Below, in pieces: positions 47,766-56,060 of a stretch of DNA of 64,000 nt (position 1 is its first letter; the number at the start of each line of letters is the position of its first letter). A program made the position numbers and the translations under genes. The stretch is taken from the NCBI GenBank assembly GCA_958295695.1, contig OY282363.1, positions 973,246-1,037,245 of the forward strand. The letters are read 5' to 3'. The notes below the pieces were generated by a model. It worked only from the letters and a program-made list of their open reading frames with translations, searched no databases and had not been told where the DNA came from. Source of the stretch: an uncultured Alphaproteobacteria bacterium (lineage in GTDB: Bacteria; Pseudomonadota; Alphaproteobacteria; SP197).

Positions 47766-48884
47766 ATGGCGTCGAACCCGTTTTCCGCGGTCGAGACGAC
47801 CGGGCCGGGCTCGCTGCGCGGTACATCGACGCCCGGTGCGCGCCGCGCGCCGGTGCTCGCGGAGGTCCTCCGCCCACTGGTACCGCGCGCTTTGCTCGAC
47901 GGTCCCGGGTGGGACCGGTTGATGGCCTGTGCCGCGGGGTTGCCTGACGCCGGGTTGGCGACGCCTCTCGGTTGCGAGTTTCGGCTCGGTAAGGAGACGC
48001 CCGCCGCGGACCTGTTCGTGGCGGTCGGACCGGGGAGCCCGCTTGCGCGGCACTTCATCCACAGGGGCGAAGCCGCGCATCCGGGCTCGACGGCCGCGGC
48101 GCTGGCCCGGTACCTCGTCCGGATCGGGCAAGCCGACTCCGCGTTGCGCGGGTGCATCGCCGGAACCATGCTCGAATACGACCTGGCCGAGACGCCGGCC
48201 GGCCGGCGGCCGGAGCCGGGCGTGTTTCTGAAGGTGCGGCTCGCGGAGGAGCCCGGGCCGCGTGACCGCCCGCGGCCCTTGCCGGTCGCGGCGCTGGCGG
48301 AGGCGGTCGGCTGGACCGATGACGGGGAGGCGCGGCGGTCGGTGGCGCGGGCGTTGGCGGCGTTGCCGCCGGGCGGCAGGGTCGCCCATGTCGGCGCGTT
48401 GCCGGACAGGACGCCGCGGGCGGTGCGGCTGGTGATCCAGGGGATCGGGCGCGACGAGATCGGCGGGGTGCTGGAGCGGTTGGGCGGGCGCGGGTCGATC
48501 CGCCCGGCGACGGAGATCCTGGCCGACTTCGGGGAGGCGTTGCCCCGGTTCCGGCTGTCGGTGGACATGGCCGCCACGGGGCTGTTGCCCCGGCTCGGCC
48601 TAGAGCTGTACCACGCGGGATCGTGGAGCGACGGACTGGACAGTTGGCTGATCACGGGGCGGAGCGACTGGCGTCCGGTCGTGGAGCGGCTGGCGCGACG
48701 CGGCTGGTGCCTGGCGGCGAAGGCCCGGGGGCTGATGGAGTGGTGCGCGCTCGACAGGATATACGACCGCCGGGGCGTGTTCCTCGTCTACAAGGGGATC
48801 AACCACGTCAAGCTCACGGTCACGGACGCCGGGGTCGACGCCAAGGCATACGCCGGCATGACCTGCTCCCTCATGCGGGACTAG
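47766..48884 (+). CDS. Unrecognised 372-residue protein inside the precursor array (candidate maturation enzyme)
   Basis: I do not recognise the family. No signal peptide or membrane segment is seen. The N-terminal half has LAEVLRPLVPRALLDGPGWD, a Gly/Ala-rich region and GCIAGTMLEYDLAETPAG. The C-terminal half looks beta-rich, with FRLSVDMAATGLLPRLGLEL, RGWCLAAKARGLMEWC, FLVYKGINHVKLTVTD and AKAYAGMTCSL. The basic/tyrosine alternation in those last strands faintly recalls beta-barrel transferases, but that is only an impression. No Shine-Dalgarno is obvious before the ATG, so translation may depend on precursor 7. Fragments of this gene recur at 49,443 and 50,762, so it was once repeated along with the precursors, as expected of a partner gene. 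A function modifying or binding the precursors is inferred from position only. Confidence 0.75.
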   Translation: MASNPFSAVETTGPGSLRGTSTPGARRAPVLAEVLRPLVPRALLDGPGWDRLMACAAGLPDAGLATPLGCEFRLGKETPAADLFVAVGPGSPLARHFIHRGEAAHPGSTAAALARYLVRIGQADSALRGCIAGTMLEYDLAETPAGRRPEPGVFLKVRLAEEPGPRDRPRPLPVAALAEAVGWTDDGEARRSVARALAALPPGGRVAHVGALPDRTPRAVRLVIQGIGRDEIGGVLERLGGRGSIRPATEILADFGEALPRFRLSVDMAATGLLPRLGLELYHAGSWSDGLDSWLITGRSDWRPVVERLARRGWCLAAKARGLMEWCALDRIYDRRGVFLVYKGINHVKLTVTDAGVDAKAYAGMTCSLMRD

Positions 48885-48930
48885 CCCACCTGTCCCGCCG
48901 GCCTTCGTCGCGAGGGCTCCGAGACGCCGC

Positions 48931-48990
48931 GGCGGTGGGCAGTCGAGGGTTTTGGAGCGGAATGTCGATACGGCCATCGACGACCGGTAA
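48931..48990 (+). pseudogene. Relic core of a twelfth precursor
   Basis: The frame reads GGGQSRVLERNVDTAIDDR and then TAA, followed by the same TCCCGCCGGGCC as other precursor stops. It aligns with the precursor 1 core GGGQSRFFGQNVDSAISHW, but the terminal Trp is now Arg. The leader is missing: the bases upstream run into the end of the 372-codon gene region. Confidence 0.65.
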
Positions 48991-49127
48991 TCCCGCCGGG
49001 CCGCGCGAATCGGGGTTGAGGCCCGCTCGACGGGCCAGCCAGGCTGTCCATCGTCGTCAAGGGTATTTGACGCCGGAAGCGTGGTGGTATGACATGGATG
49101 ACATCGTCACCCGAGAGGAGCGGACCC

Positions 49128-49406
49128 ATGGAAACACCGAAGGAAGTGCGGACGAGGATCGTGGAGAAAGCGACCGGGGACGCGGAGTTCCGCGCCCGGC
49201 TGCTCGGCGATCCGAAGGGAGCGCTCGAGGAAGAGCTTGGCGTCGCCATTCCGGCGTCGCTGTCGATCGAGGTCCATGAAGAGAGCGGCGCGACCGCGCA
49301 TCTGGTTCTTCCTCCCGACAGCAAGCTGGGCGAAAGCGACCTGCGGGCGGTCGCCGGCGGCACCACGGTGGGCGACATAGGGAAATGGGGTGTGCAGAAT
49401 TGGTAA
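49128..49406 (+). CDS. NHLP-type RiPP precursor 8
   Basis: The 92-residue precursor has leader variants KEVRTRI and ALEEELG (Glu where most have Arg). The 14-residue core is TTVGDIGKWGVQNW, with an additional internal Trp. It is followed by a truncated start of the 372-codon gene instead of the usual spacer. Confidence 0.9.
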   Translation: METPKEVRTRIVEKATGDAEFRARLLGDPKGALEEELGVAIPASLSIEVHEESGATAHLVLPPDSKLGESDLRAVAGGTTVGDIGKWGVQNW

Positions 49407-49442
49407 TCCCAAGGCCGCCCGGCGGTCCCGCGGGCGCGCATC

Positions 49443-49493
49443 ATGGCGTCGAACCCGTTTTCCGCGGTCGAGCCGATCGAGCCGAGCGCGTGA
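49443..49493 (+). pseudogene. 5' relic of the 372-codon gene, copy 2
   Basis: The first ten codons (MASNPFSAVE) are identical to those of the gene at 47,766. The frame then gives PIEPSA and TGA, and the sequence merges into ordinary array spacer. It lies after precursor 8, the position the intact copy occupies after precursor 7. Confidence 0.75.
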
Positions 49494-49613
49494 ATTGGGA
49501 TTGAGGCCCGTTCGACGGGCCAGCCAGGCTGTCCATCGTCGTCAAGGGCGTTTGTCGCCGGAAGCGTGGCGGCGCGACATGGAGCGTATCATCGCCCGAG
49601 GAGGAGCGAACCC

Positions 49614-49874
49614 ATGGAAACACCGAAGGAAATGCGGACGAGGATCGTGGAGAAGGCGGCCGGGGACGCGGACTTCCGCGCCCGGCTGCTCGGCGATCCG
49701 AAGGGGGCGCTCGAGCGGGAGTTGGGCGTCGCCATTCCGGCGTCGCTGTCGATCGAGGTCCACGAAGAGAGCGGCGCGACCGCGCATCTGGTTCTTCCCC
49801 CCGACAGCAAGCTGAGCGAAAGCGACCTGCGGGCGGTCGCCGGAGGCTACAATCCTTTTCGCGTCAATTGGTAA
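49614..49874 (+). CDS. NHLP-type RiPP precursor 9 (shortest core)
   Basis: The 86-residue precursor has core YNPFRVNW, only 8 residues. Its 5' spacer and ribosome-binding site (GAGGAGGAGC) are the same as those of precursor 1. The spacer after it is shortened and lacks the hairpin. Confidence 0.9.
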   Translation: METPKEMRTRIVEKAAGDADFRARLLGDPKGALERELGVAIPASLSIEVHEESGATAHLVLPPDSKLSESDLRAVAGGYNPFRVNW

Positions 49875-49949
49875 TCCCGCCGGGCCGCGTGAATTGGGGT
49901 TGTGGCGACACGACATGGAGCGCATCATCGCCCGAGGAGGAGTGAGCCC

Positions 49950-50228
49950 ATGGAAACACCGAATGAAATGCGGACGAGGATCGTGGAGAAGGCGGCCGGG
50001 GACGCGGACTTCCGCGCTTGGCTGCTCGGCGATCCGAAGGGAGCGCTCGAGCGGGAGCTGGGCGTCGCCATTCCGGCGTCGCTGTCGATCGAGGTCCACG
50101 AAGAGAGCGGCGCGACCGCGCATCTGGTTCTTCCTCCCAGCAGCAAGCTGAACGACGCCGATCTGCGGGCGGTCGCCGGCGGTTTTGTCGGCAGTCTCGG
50201 TAACGCTCGCTCGGTGTTCAATTGGTAA
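49950..50228 (+). CDS. NHLP-type RiPP precursor 10
   Basis: The 92-residue precursor has leader variants FRAWLLG (Trp for Arg) and KLNDADLRAVAGG. The 14-residue core is FVGSLGNARSVFNW. A conserved spacer hairpin follows at 50,258-50,274. Confidence 0.9.
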   Translation: METPNEMRTRIVEKAAGDADFRAWLLGDPKGALERELGVAIPASLSIEVHEESGATAHLVLPPSSKLNDADLRAVAGGFVGSLGNARSVFNW

Positions 50229-50365
50229 TCCCGCCGGGCCGCGCGAATCGGGGTTGAGGCCCGCTCGACGGGCCAGCCAGGCTGTCCATCGTCGTCAAGG
50301 GTATTTGACGCCGGAAGCGTAGTGGTATGACATGGATGGCATCGTCACCCGAGAGGAGCGGACCC

Positions 50366-50647
50366 ATGGAAACACCGAAGGAAGTGCGGACGAGGATCGT
50401 GGAGAAGGCGGCCGGGGACGCGGAGTTCCGTGCCCGGCTGCTCGGCGATCCGAAGGGAGCGCTCGAGGAAGAGCTTGGCGTCGCCATTCCGGCGTCGCTG
50501 TCGATCGAGGTCCATGAAGAGAGCGGCGCGACCGCGCATCTGGTTCTTCCGCCCGACAGCAAACTGGGCGAAGGCGACCTGCAGGCGGTCGCTGGCGGTA
50601 TGTTTGGCCTCGTCAACGAGCAGCATCGCCGGGAGCTCAATTGGTAA
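50366..50647 (+). CDS. NHLP-type RiPP precursor 11 (last of the array)
   Basis: The 93-residue precursor shares the KEVRTRI/ALEEELG leader subtype with precursor 8. The 15-residue core is MFGLVNEQHRRELNW. It is the end of the array, and the DNA after it holds only relics before the convergent export operon. Confidence 0.9.
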   Translation: METPKEVRTRIVEKAAGDAEFRARLLGDPKGALEEELGVAIPASLSIEVHEESGATAHLVLPPDSKLGEGDLQAVAGGMFGLVNEQHRRELNW

Positions 50648-50877
50648 TCCCGCCGGGCCGTTCGGCGAAAGCGATCTGAAGACGGCCGCCGGGCCGGAGC
50701 GCCGAGCGAGGGTCCGACCCGAGGCCCCCCGCTCGGCGGCGGCCACGGAGAATGAGGTCATGGTCCCGGATGGGACCGGTCGCCGTCCCGTGCCGCGGAG
50801 TTGTCCGACGCCGGGTCGGGGACATTCCCCGGTTGCGAGTTTCGGCCCGGTATCGCGGGAACTTCCGTGCCGTCGGA
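50648..50877 (+). pseudogene. Relics of a further precursor and of the 372-codon gene
   Basis: At 50,663-50,697 the frame FGESDLKTAAGP resembles the leader end LGESDLQAVAGG. At 50,762-50,853 the DNA aligns with 47,900-47,990 of the 372-codon gene, sharing GGGACCGGT, GACGCCGGGT and GGTTGCGAGTTTCGG, but with indels that break the frame. The array therefore once extended farther as precursor-plus-partner modules. Confidence 0.6.
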
Positions 50878-53790
50878 TCAGGTCATCTGCCGGCGCACCA
50901 GATTCCGGAAGGGACCGTCGGTCTCCATCAGCTCGTCGAAGGTGCCCGTCTGGGCCACCCGGCCGTCCCGCAGCACATGGATGCTGTCGGCCATCCGGAT
51001 GGTCGACAGGCGGTGCGCGCTCACGAACCGGGTGACGGCAAGTTCCGCCACGCTCCGCATCACCTTGGCCTGGCTCCTGTTGTCGAGCCAGTTGGTGGCC
51101 TCGTCCAGGAACAGGACGCTCGGATCCCGGACCAGCGCCGCGGCCAGTGCGATCCGCTGGATCTGCCCGCCCGAGAACAGCGACGAATCGTCGCCGACAG
51201 CCGTATGCATCTGCATCGGCATGGCGGCGATGTCTTCGTCGATGGCGGCGAGGCGGGCGGCTCGCCAGGCGTCTTCCTCGGTGAGATCCCCGGAGAGTCC
51301 GACGATGTTCTCGAGCACGGTCCCGGGCCGCATCGACGCGTCCTGCACCACCATGCCGATCCTGCTGCGCACCGCTCGCTTGTTGAGGCGTCCGAGGTCT
51401 CGCCCATCGTAGTAGACGGCCCCCGACAGCGGCGTCTCGAGTCCGAGCGCGAGCCGGAACAGGGTGCTCTTGCCCGTCCCGGACTCCCCGACGATGGCCA
51501 CGAACTCGCCCGCGCGGGCGGGGATCGAGACGTCCCGGAGGACGAGAGGGCCGTCTTCGGTGTAGCGGAAGCTCACGTGATCGATGTGGACATCGCCGAC
51601 GAGCTCCGGCGGCGGTTCGCCTTCGAGGCCGGTTTCCGGCGTCGCCTCCAGAATCGGCGTCGCCTGCTCGTATGCCGGCACGATGGCGGCGACGGCGGAG
51701 AACGAGCCGCCGAGCCGGGCCAACGCCGCATAGAACACCATGAGGGCCGCGTAGACGGTGAGGAAGTCCCCCGTCGGAAGGGTCGCGCCGCCGTCGTGCG
51801 TCGCGACCGCGAACACCGCCGCCGCGGCCAGCGGGGGAACGGCGGCGATGAAGGCGACCAGATGCTCGTTCAGCCTGCCGAGCCGCATCTCGGTCTGTTT
51901 CTGTTCCCGATAACCCTTCGCCCACATGGCGAACCCGATCCCCTCCGACCCGGTCGAGCGCAATTTGCCGATGCCGTTCAGCAGTTGCAGCAGCGTTCCC
52001 GCCAGACGCCGCGAGATCGCGAACAGGCGCCGGTGGTGGGGCAGTTGGAGAACGCCGATGATCGACGTCGTCCCGAGGGAGAAAAGACCCAGCGCCAGGC
52101 CCAGCCAGCCGATCGCGGTGTCGTAAAGGAACAGCAGGGCGAACGTGGGCAGGAGGAAGATCACCGACAGCAGGGCGCCGCCGACCACGCCCGAAACCTG
52201 ATCGCGCAGTTCCTGGAAGGTCATGGCGCGCATGGCCAGATCGCCGGAGGAGAAGCGGCGAAAGAACCACCACGGCAGGCCGAGCATCCGGTCCCAGAGC
52301 GCCGCTCCGACGCGCGCGGCCGCGAGGGCTTCCAGTCGCATCAGGGCCGTTCCCTGGAGGATCTGCAGGAACGCCGTGAGGATCGCCAGCAGGACCAGGG
52401 ACAGGGACAGTTCCAGTAGCTGCCAGCCGGATCCGCTCGGGATCACGCGGTCCGCGAGCGCGCCGAACAGGATGGAGGGCGCCAACATCAGGAGGCCGAC
52501 GAGCAGCCCGGCGAGGGCGAAGCGCGCGAGGTCGCCCCCGAGCCCGCGGAAGGCGAAGCGGAACAGAGAGGCCGCGCGGGCCGCTCCGTCCCGCGGCAGA
52601 GCGCGGTAGAAGAAGTGCGCCTCGGAAACGAGATCGCGGGCCAGACGCGCGTCGACCCGCTCCGAACGGCCCGTCTCCGGGTCGACCGCGCGGTAGCGTC
52701 CCGACATGCCTGGAATCAGCGCCACCGGGTTCCCGGATCCGCGGCGGAACGCCAGCAGCGCCCCGCTGTCGCCGAGCCACCACCGGTCGTCGTCGTCGAG
52801 CCTGATCTTGCGCGCGCGGACCCCGGATACGCGCTGAATCTCCGTCAGGTCGGGATCCCCTTCGTCCATTCCTCTCCGGCGAGGCGGAGAGCGGAACCGG
52901 ATTCCCTCGTGGCGGCCGACCAGCTCGAGGGCGCCCAGCAGCGCCGATTCGCCGGTCCTGACCATGGAGCGGCGGTCATCCAGGACGCCGAACAGGTCGT
53001 GGCGGGCGTGTTCCTCGCTCCGGCGACGATGCCGGGCCTGGGCGCGTTGCAGGTTGGCCATGTCGACGAGCGTCAGGCGCCTGTTGAGCTCCTCGGCGGA
53101 CAGCGCCAGCCGATGGAACTCGGCCAGGGCGGGAAACAGGAGGCCGTCGGCTTCGAGCGCCTCGGACGAGGTGACGATCAGCCGCGAGGGGCGGAACAGC
53201 CTTATCCAGCTATCGACCGTGACGGGGGTGAAGCCGGGACCGCCGCCCGCCGGCTCGCCGGTGTCGAGGAAGGCCGCGTTCCCCTCCGGGCTGGAGACCC
53301 AGACCACGCCGCGCCGGGTCGTCAGCACGTTCTCGTTCACGGTTCCGACATCCTCGCCCGCGGTCAGGAAGCGCTCGGGGCGCGGGCGCGGCGTCACCTC
53401 CCGGGCGATCGCGGCGGCGAGATCGACGATCCAGGAATCGACCTGTTCGGCCAGCAATTCGGCGACCTCGGGTTCGGCGAACGCCGTCCGGGGCAGGCGG
53501 CGGAGCTCGGTGTCGGGGAGTCCCTTGGCGATGCACAACGACGAGGAGTTGTCCTCCCCCTCGCCGACGCCGAAGACGAGCCGCCCGGCCCCGGCGCGCA
53601 GGAGTTGCCTGAAGTCCGATTCCGCCTCGTCTCCGGAGTGCCGGGCGGTGAAAATGTCGACCGCGCCCTCGACGACGTACCACACCACCTCGGGATCGGA
53701 CAGGAAAATGGGCCGGTTGCCGCCGCCGACGAACGCCTCGCCCCGCGAGATCGCGATTTGCCCGAGCCTGTCCAGCGCCTGCTTCTCCAT
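50878..53790 (-). CDS. NHLP export ABC transporter, permease/ATPase subunit (no peptidase domain)
   Basis: The start is at MEKQALDRLGQIAISRGEAF. The 970 residues carry a long N-terminal region in place of a peptidase domain; its first part (DPEVVWYVVEGAVDIFTARH) resembles a cyclic-nucleotide-binding-like fold. Membrane helices at about 430-700 and an ATPase domain follow, with Walker A GESGTGKST, signature LFSGGQIQR, Walker B VLFLDEATNWLD and the switch His in SAHRLSTIRM. This is the build of the second ABC protein of NHLP bacteriocin systems. It lies 25 bases after the peptidase-type exporter, in one operon, and probably forms a heterodimeric or auxiliary exporter for the peptides. Confidence 0.92.
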   Translation of the reverse strand: MEKQALDRLGQIAISRGEAFVGGGNRPIFLSDPEVVWYVVEGAVDIFTARHSGDEAESDFRQLLRAGAGRLVFGVGEGEDNSSSLCIAKGLPDTELRRLPRTAFAEPEVAELLAEQVDSWIVDLAAAIAREVTPRPRPERFLTAGEDVGTVNENVLTTRRGVVWVSSPEGNAAFLDTGEPAGGGPGFTPVTVDSWIRLFRPSRLIVTSSEALEADGLLFPALAEFHRLALSAEELNRRLTLVDMANLQRAQARHRRRSEEHARHDLFGVLDDRRSMVRTGESALLGALELVGRHEGIRFRSPPRRRGMDEGDPDLTEIQRVSGVRARKIRLDDDDRWWLGDSGALLAFRRGSGNPVALIPGMSGRYRAVDPETGRSERVDARLARDLVSEAHFFYRALPRDGAARAASLFRFAFRGLGGDLARFALAGLLVGLLMLAPSILFGALADRVIPSGSGWQLLELSLSLVLLAILTAFLQILQGTALMRLEALAAARVGAALWDRMLGLPWWFFRRFSSGDLAMRAMTFQELRDQVSGVVGGALLSVIFLLPTFALLFLYDTAIGWLGLALGLFSLGTTSIIGVLQLPHHRRLFAISRRLAGTLLQLLNGIGKLRSTGSEGIGFAMWAKGYREQKQTEMRLGRLNEHLVAFIAAVPPLAAAAVFAVATHDGGATLPTGDFLTVYAALMVFYAALARLGGSFSAVAAIVPAYEQATPILEATPETGLEGEPPPELVGDVHIDHVSFRYTEDGPLVLRDVSIPARAGEFVAIVGESGTGKSTLFRLALGLETPLSGAVYYDGRDLGRLNKRAVRSRIGMVVQDASMRPGTVLENIVGLSGDLTEEDAWRAARLAAIDEDIAAMPMQMHTAVGDDSSLFSGGQIQRIALAAALVRDPSVLFLDEATNWLDNRSQAKVMRSVAELAVTRFVSAHRLSTIRMADSIHVLRDGRVAQTGTFDELMETDGPFRNLVRRQMT

Positions 53791-53815
53791 GTCCTTCGCT
53801 CCGCGCGCGGCTCGT

Positions 53816-56044
53816 TCAGTTCGCTTCCACGAGCTGACGATACAGCCCGTCGGCATCCCGCATCAGTTCCTGATGGATGCCCCGCTGCACCTCGCGCCCC
53901 CCGTCGAGGACCACGATCAGGTCGCAGTCCCGGATGGTGCTCAGCCGATGGGCCACGATGAGGCAGGTGCATCCCCGGCGCCGCAGCGCGTCGTCGATCC
54001 GGACTTCGGTGATCGTGTCGAGAGAGCAGGTCGCCTCGTCCAGGATCAGCACCGACGGGTCGTTGACGAGCGCGCGCGCGATCTCCAGCCGCTGCCTCTG
54101 GCCGCCGCTGAAGTTGCGCCCCCCCTCGTCGACCGGGGCGTCGTACCCGAACGGCCGGGAGACGATCTCCTCGTGGATGGTCGCGTCCCGCGCGGCCGCC
54201 ACCAGGATCTGGTCCGGCACTTCCGGAACCCACATGGTCAGGTTCTCGCGTACCGTGTCCGAGAACAGGAAGATGTGCTGGTCGACGAGGGACACCGAAC
54301 CGTGCAGCAGCTCGCGAGGAATCGCGCCGCGCGGGCGTCCGTCGATCAGGACCTCTCCCGACCACGGCTGGTGGAGGCCGGCCACCAGCGCCGAAAGCGT
54401 CGACTTCCCCGACCCGCTGGGGCCGACGATCGCCACGCGCTGGCCGGGCTCTATGGTCAGGTTGAAATCCTTGAGCAGGGGTTCGCGGTTGTCCTGGTAG
54501 CCGAAGGTGACGTCGCGCAGCTCGATCCGGCCCTTCAGCCGCAGCCGCCCGGCGGTCGAGAGCCGGTCCGCGGAGGCGTCGGGAACGGGCTCGAAGTCGC
54601 GGTCCTCGGGCGCGTCGAACACATCGTCGAGACGCTGGAGGTCGGCCTCCAGGATCTGGAACATGTCGGCGAACTGGATGAAGCGTCCGATCGGCTGCAT
54701 GAAGTTCACCGCCGCCATGTAGAACGCCGTCAGCATCCCGAGGGTCATGTCGCCGGACATCACCCGCCAGCCGCCGAGGCCGAGCACCGCCGCGTTGCCG
54801 ATAATCAGGAGCAGCACCGGCAGGGCCGCGTTCACGTAGCCGAGCTCGGTGAACCTCTGCCGGGCGAGCAGCTCTCGCGCCTGATACCCCGTCCAGCGGG
54901 AAAAGAAGTCGTCCTCGGACGCGGTCGCCTGCAAGGTGTCGATCTTGCCGAGGCCGAACATCCCGATCCCGTAGAGCATTCCCTGCTCGCGTCTGAGCTT
55001 GCGGTTCTCGTCCACGCGCGCCCGGGCCAGGATGCGCATGGCCACGGCGCCGAGCGCGCTCAGCCCGACGACCAGGACGCAGAGCAGAGGGTCGTAGGCC
55101 AGCATGAGTCCGAGAAACGCCACGCTGGTGACGAGCTCGATCAGGATGCCGACGAAGTGCGCCGTCGCGATGTTGGAGACCGCGTCGAGAAGCTGGATCC
55201 GGGAGGTCAGATCGCCGGAAAATCGATGCGAGAAGAACCGCATGGGAAGCCGGAGCAGCCGGGTCATGAAACGCTCGGCGTGATCGACGGAAAGGCGCAC
55301 GGAGAGCCGCCTGAGACAGCGTTCCCGGAGCCAGGTAAGGAGGTAGAGCAGGCCCGCGGCGGCGAGAAGGATTCCGGTCAGCGCGCCGCCCCAGGACGGT
55401 TCGCGCCCGGAGAGCACGAAATCCACGAACAGGCCCGCCAGGAACGGCAGCGCCAGGGAAGGCAGCGCCAGGAGCAGCCCGCAGCACATCGCGAACGCGA
55501 GCGGTTTCTTGACGTCGCGCAACCACGGCAGGATCCGGTACAGGAGGCCCGGGCGGACGCCGCCCGGCCGGAAATCGGTCCCCGGCTCGAACGTCAGCGT
55601 CACCCCCGTGAATGCCCGGTCGAACTCCTCCTCGCCGACCGTCCGGTGGCCGTTGGCCGGGTCGTTGATCAGGAAACGCCCCTTGCCGAAGCCCTCGAGA
55701 ACGACGAAGTGGTCGAATTCCCAGAAGAGGATCATCGGCGGGGCCATGCTCCGGAGCTCTTTCGGCTCCTTGCGCCATCCCCTCGTCTCGAGGCCGTACC
55801 GGCTCGCCGCGCGGACCATATCGGCCGCGTTGCATCCGTCCCGGCCGACCGAGCACGTCTCCCGCAGTTCCTCGATCGAGACCCAGCGCCCGAAGTGCGC
55901 GAGCACGATCCCGAGGCACGCGGCCCCGCACTCGGTCTGGGTGAGCTGCAGCAGCACGGGGGTGCGCGCCCGGCGCCGCGAGGGAGCCTCGCTGGACACG
56001 CGCACCCGTTTCAGCGCCTCGTCCAGTTGGGATCGATGGGTCAT
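53816..56044 (-). CDS. NHLP export ABC transporter with C39 peptidase domain (peptidase/permease/ATPase)
   Basis: The 742 residues begin with a C39 peptidase: QLTQTECGAACLGIVLAHFG has Cys39 as nucleophile and Gln33 as oxyanion residue. His112 lies in FDHFVVLEGFG and Asp128 in INDPANG. Six membrane helices follow at about 160-430, then the ATPase: GPSGSGKST, FSGGQRQR, VLILDEAT, AHRLSTIRD. It cleaves leaders after the Gly-Gly or Ala-Gly seen in the precursors while exporting the core. All catalytic residues are present. Confidence 0.95.
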   Translation of the reverse strand: MTHRSQLDEALKRVRVSSEAPSRRRARTPVLLQLTQTECGAACLGIVLAHFGRWVSIEELRETCSVGRDGCNAADMVRAASRYGLETRGWRKEPKELRSMAPPMILFWEFDHFVVLEGFGKGRFLINDPANGHRTVGEEEFDRAFTGVTLTFEPGTDFRPGGVRPGLLYRILPWLRDVKKPLAFAMCCGLLLALPSLALPFLAGLFVDFVLSGREPSWGGALTGILLAAAGLLYLLTWLRERCLRRLSVRLSVDHAERFMTRLLRLPMRFFSHRFSGDLTSRIQLLDAVSNIATAHFVGILIELVTSVAFLGLMLAYDPLLCVLVVGLSALGAVAMRILARARVDENRKLRREQGMLYGIGMFGLGKIDTLQATASEDDFFSRWTGYQARELLARQRFTELGYVNAALPVLLLIIGNAAVLGLGGWRVMSGDMTLGMLTAFYMAAVNFMQPIGRFIQFADMFQILEADLQRLDDVFDAPEDRDFEPVPDASADRLSTAGRLRLKGRIELRDVTFGYQDNREPLLKDFNLTIEPGQRVAIVGPSGSGKSTLSALVAGLHQPWSGEVLIDGRPRGAIPRELLHGSVSLVDQHIFLFSDTVRENLTMWVPEVPDQILVAAARDATIHEEIVSRPFGYDAPVDEGGRNFSGGQRQRLEIARALVNDPSVLILDEATCSLDTITEVRIDDALRRRGCTCLIVAHRLSTIRDCDLIVVLDGGREVQRGIHQELMRDADGLYRQLVEAN

Positions 56045-56060
56045 GGCTTCGCCGGGGCGG

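Noticed and set aside
45136..50647. Diversity-generating retroelement as the source of variable cores
   Set aside because: No reverse transcriptase, template repeat or adenine-biased substitution pattern is visible in the window. Duplication and recombination explain the pattern without it.
45136..50647. Lanthipeptide or azole-containing peptide cluster
   Set aside because: The cores have no Cys and few Ser/Thr. No LanM, LanB/C, YcaO or dehydrogenase gene is present in the window.
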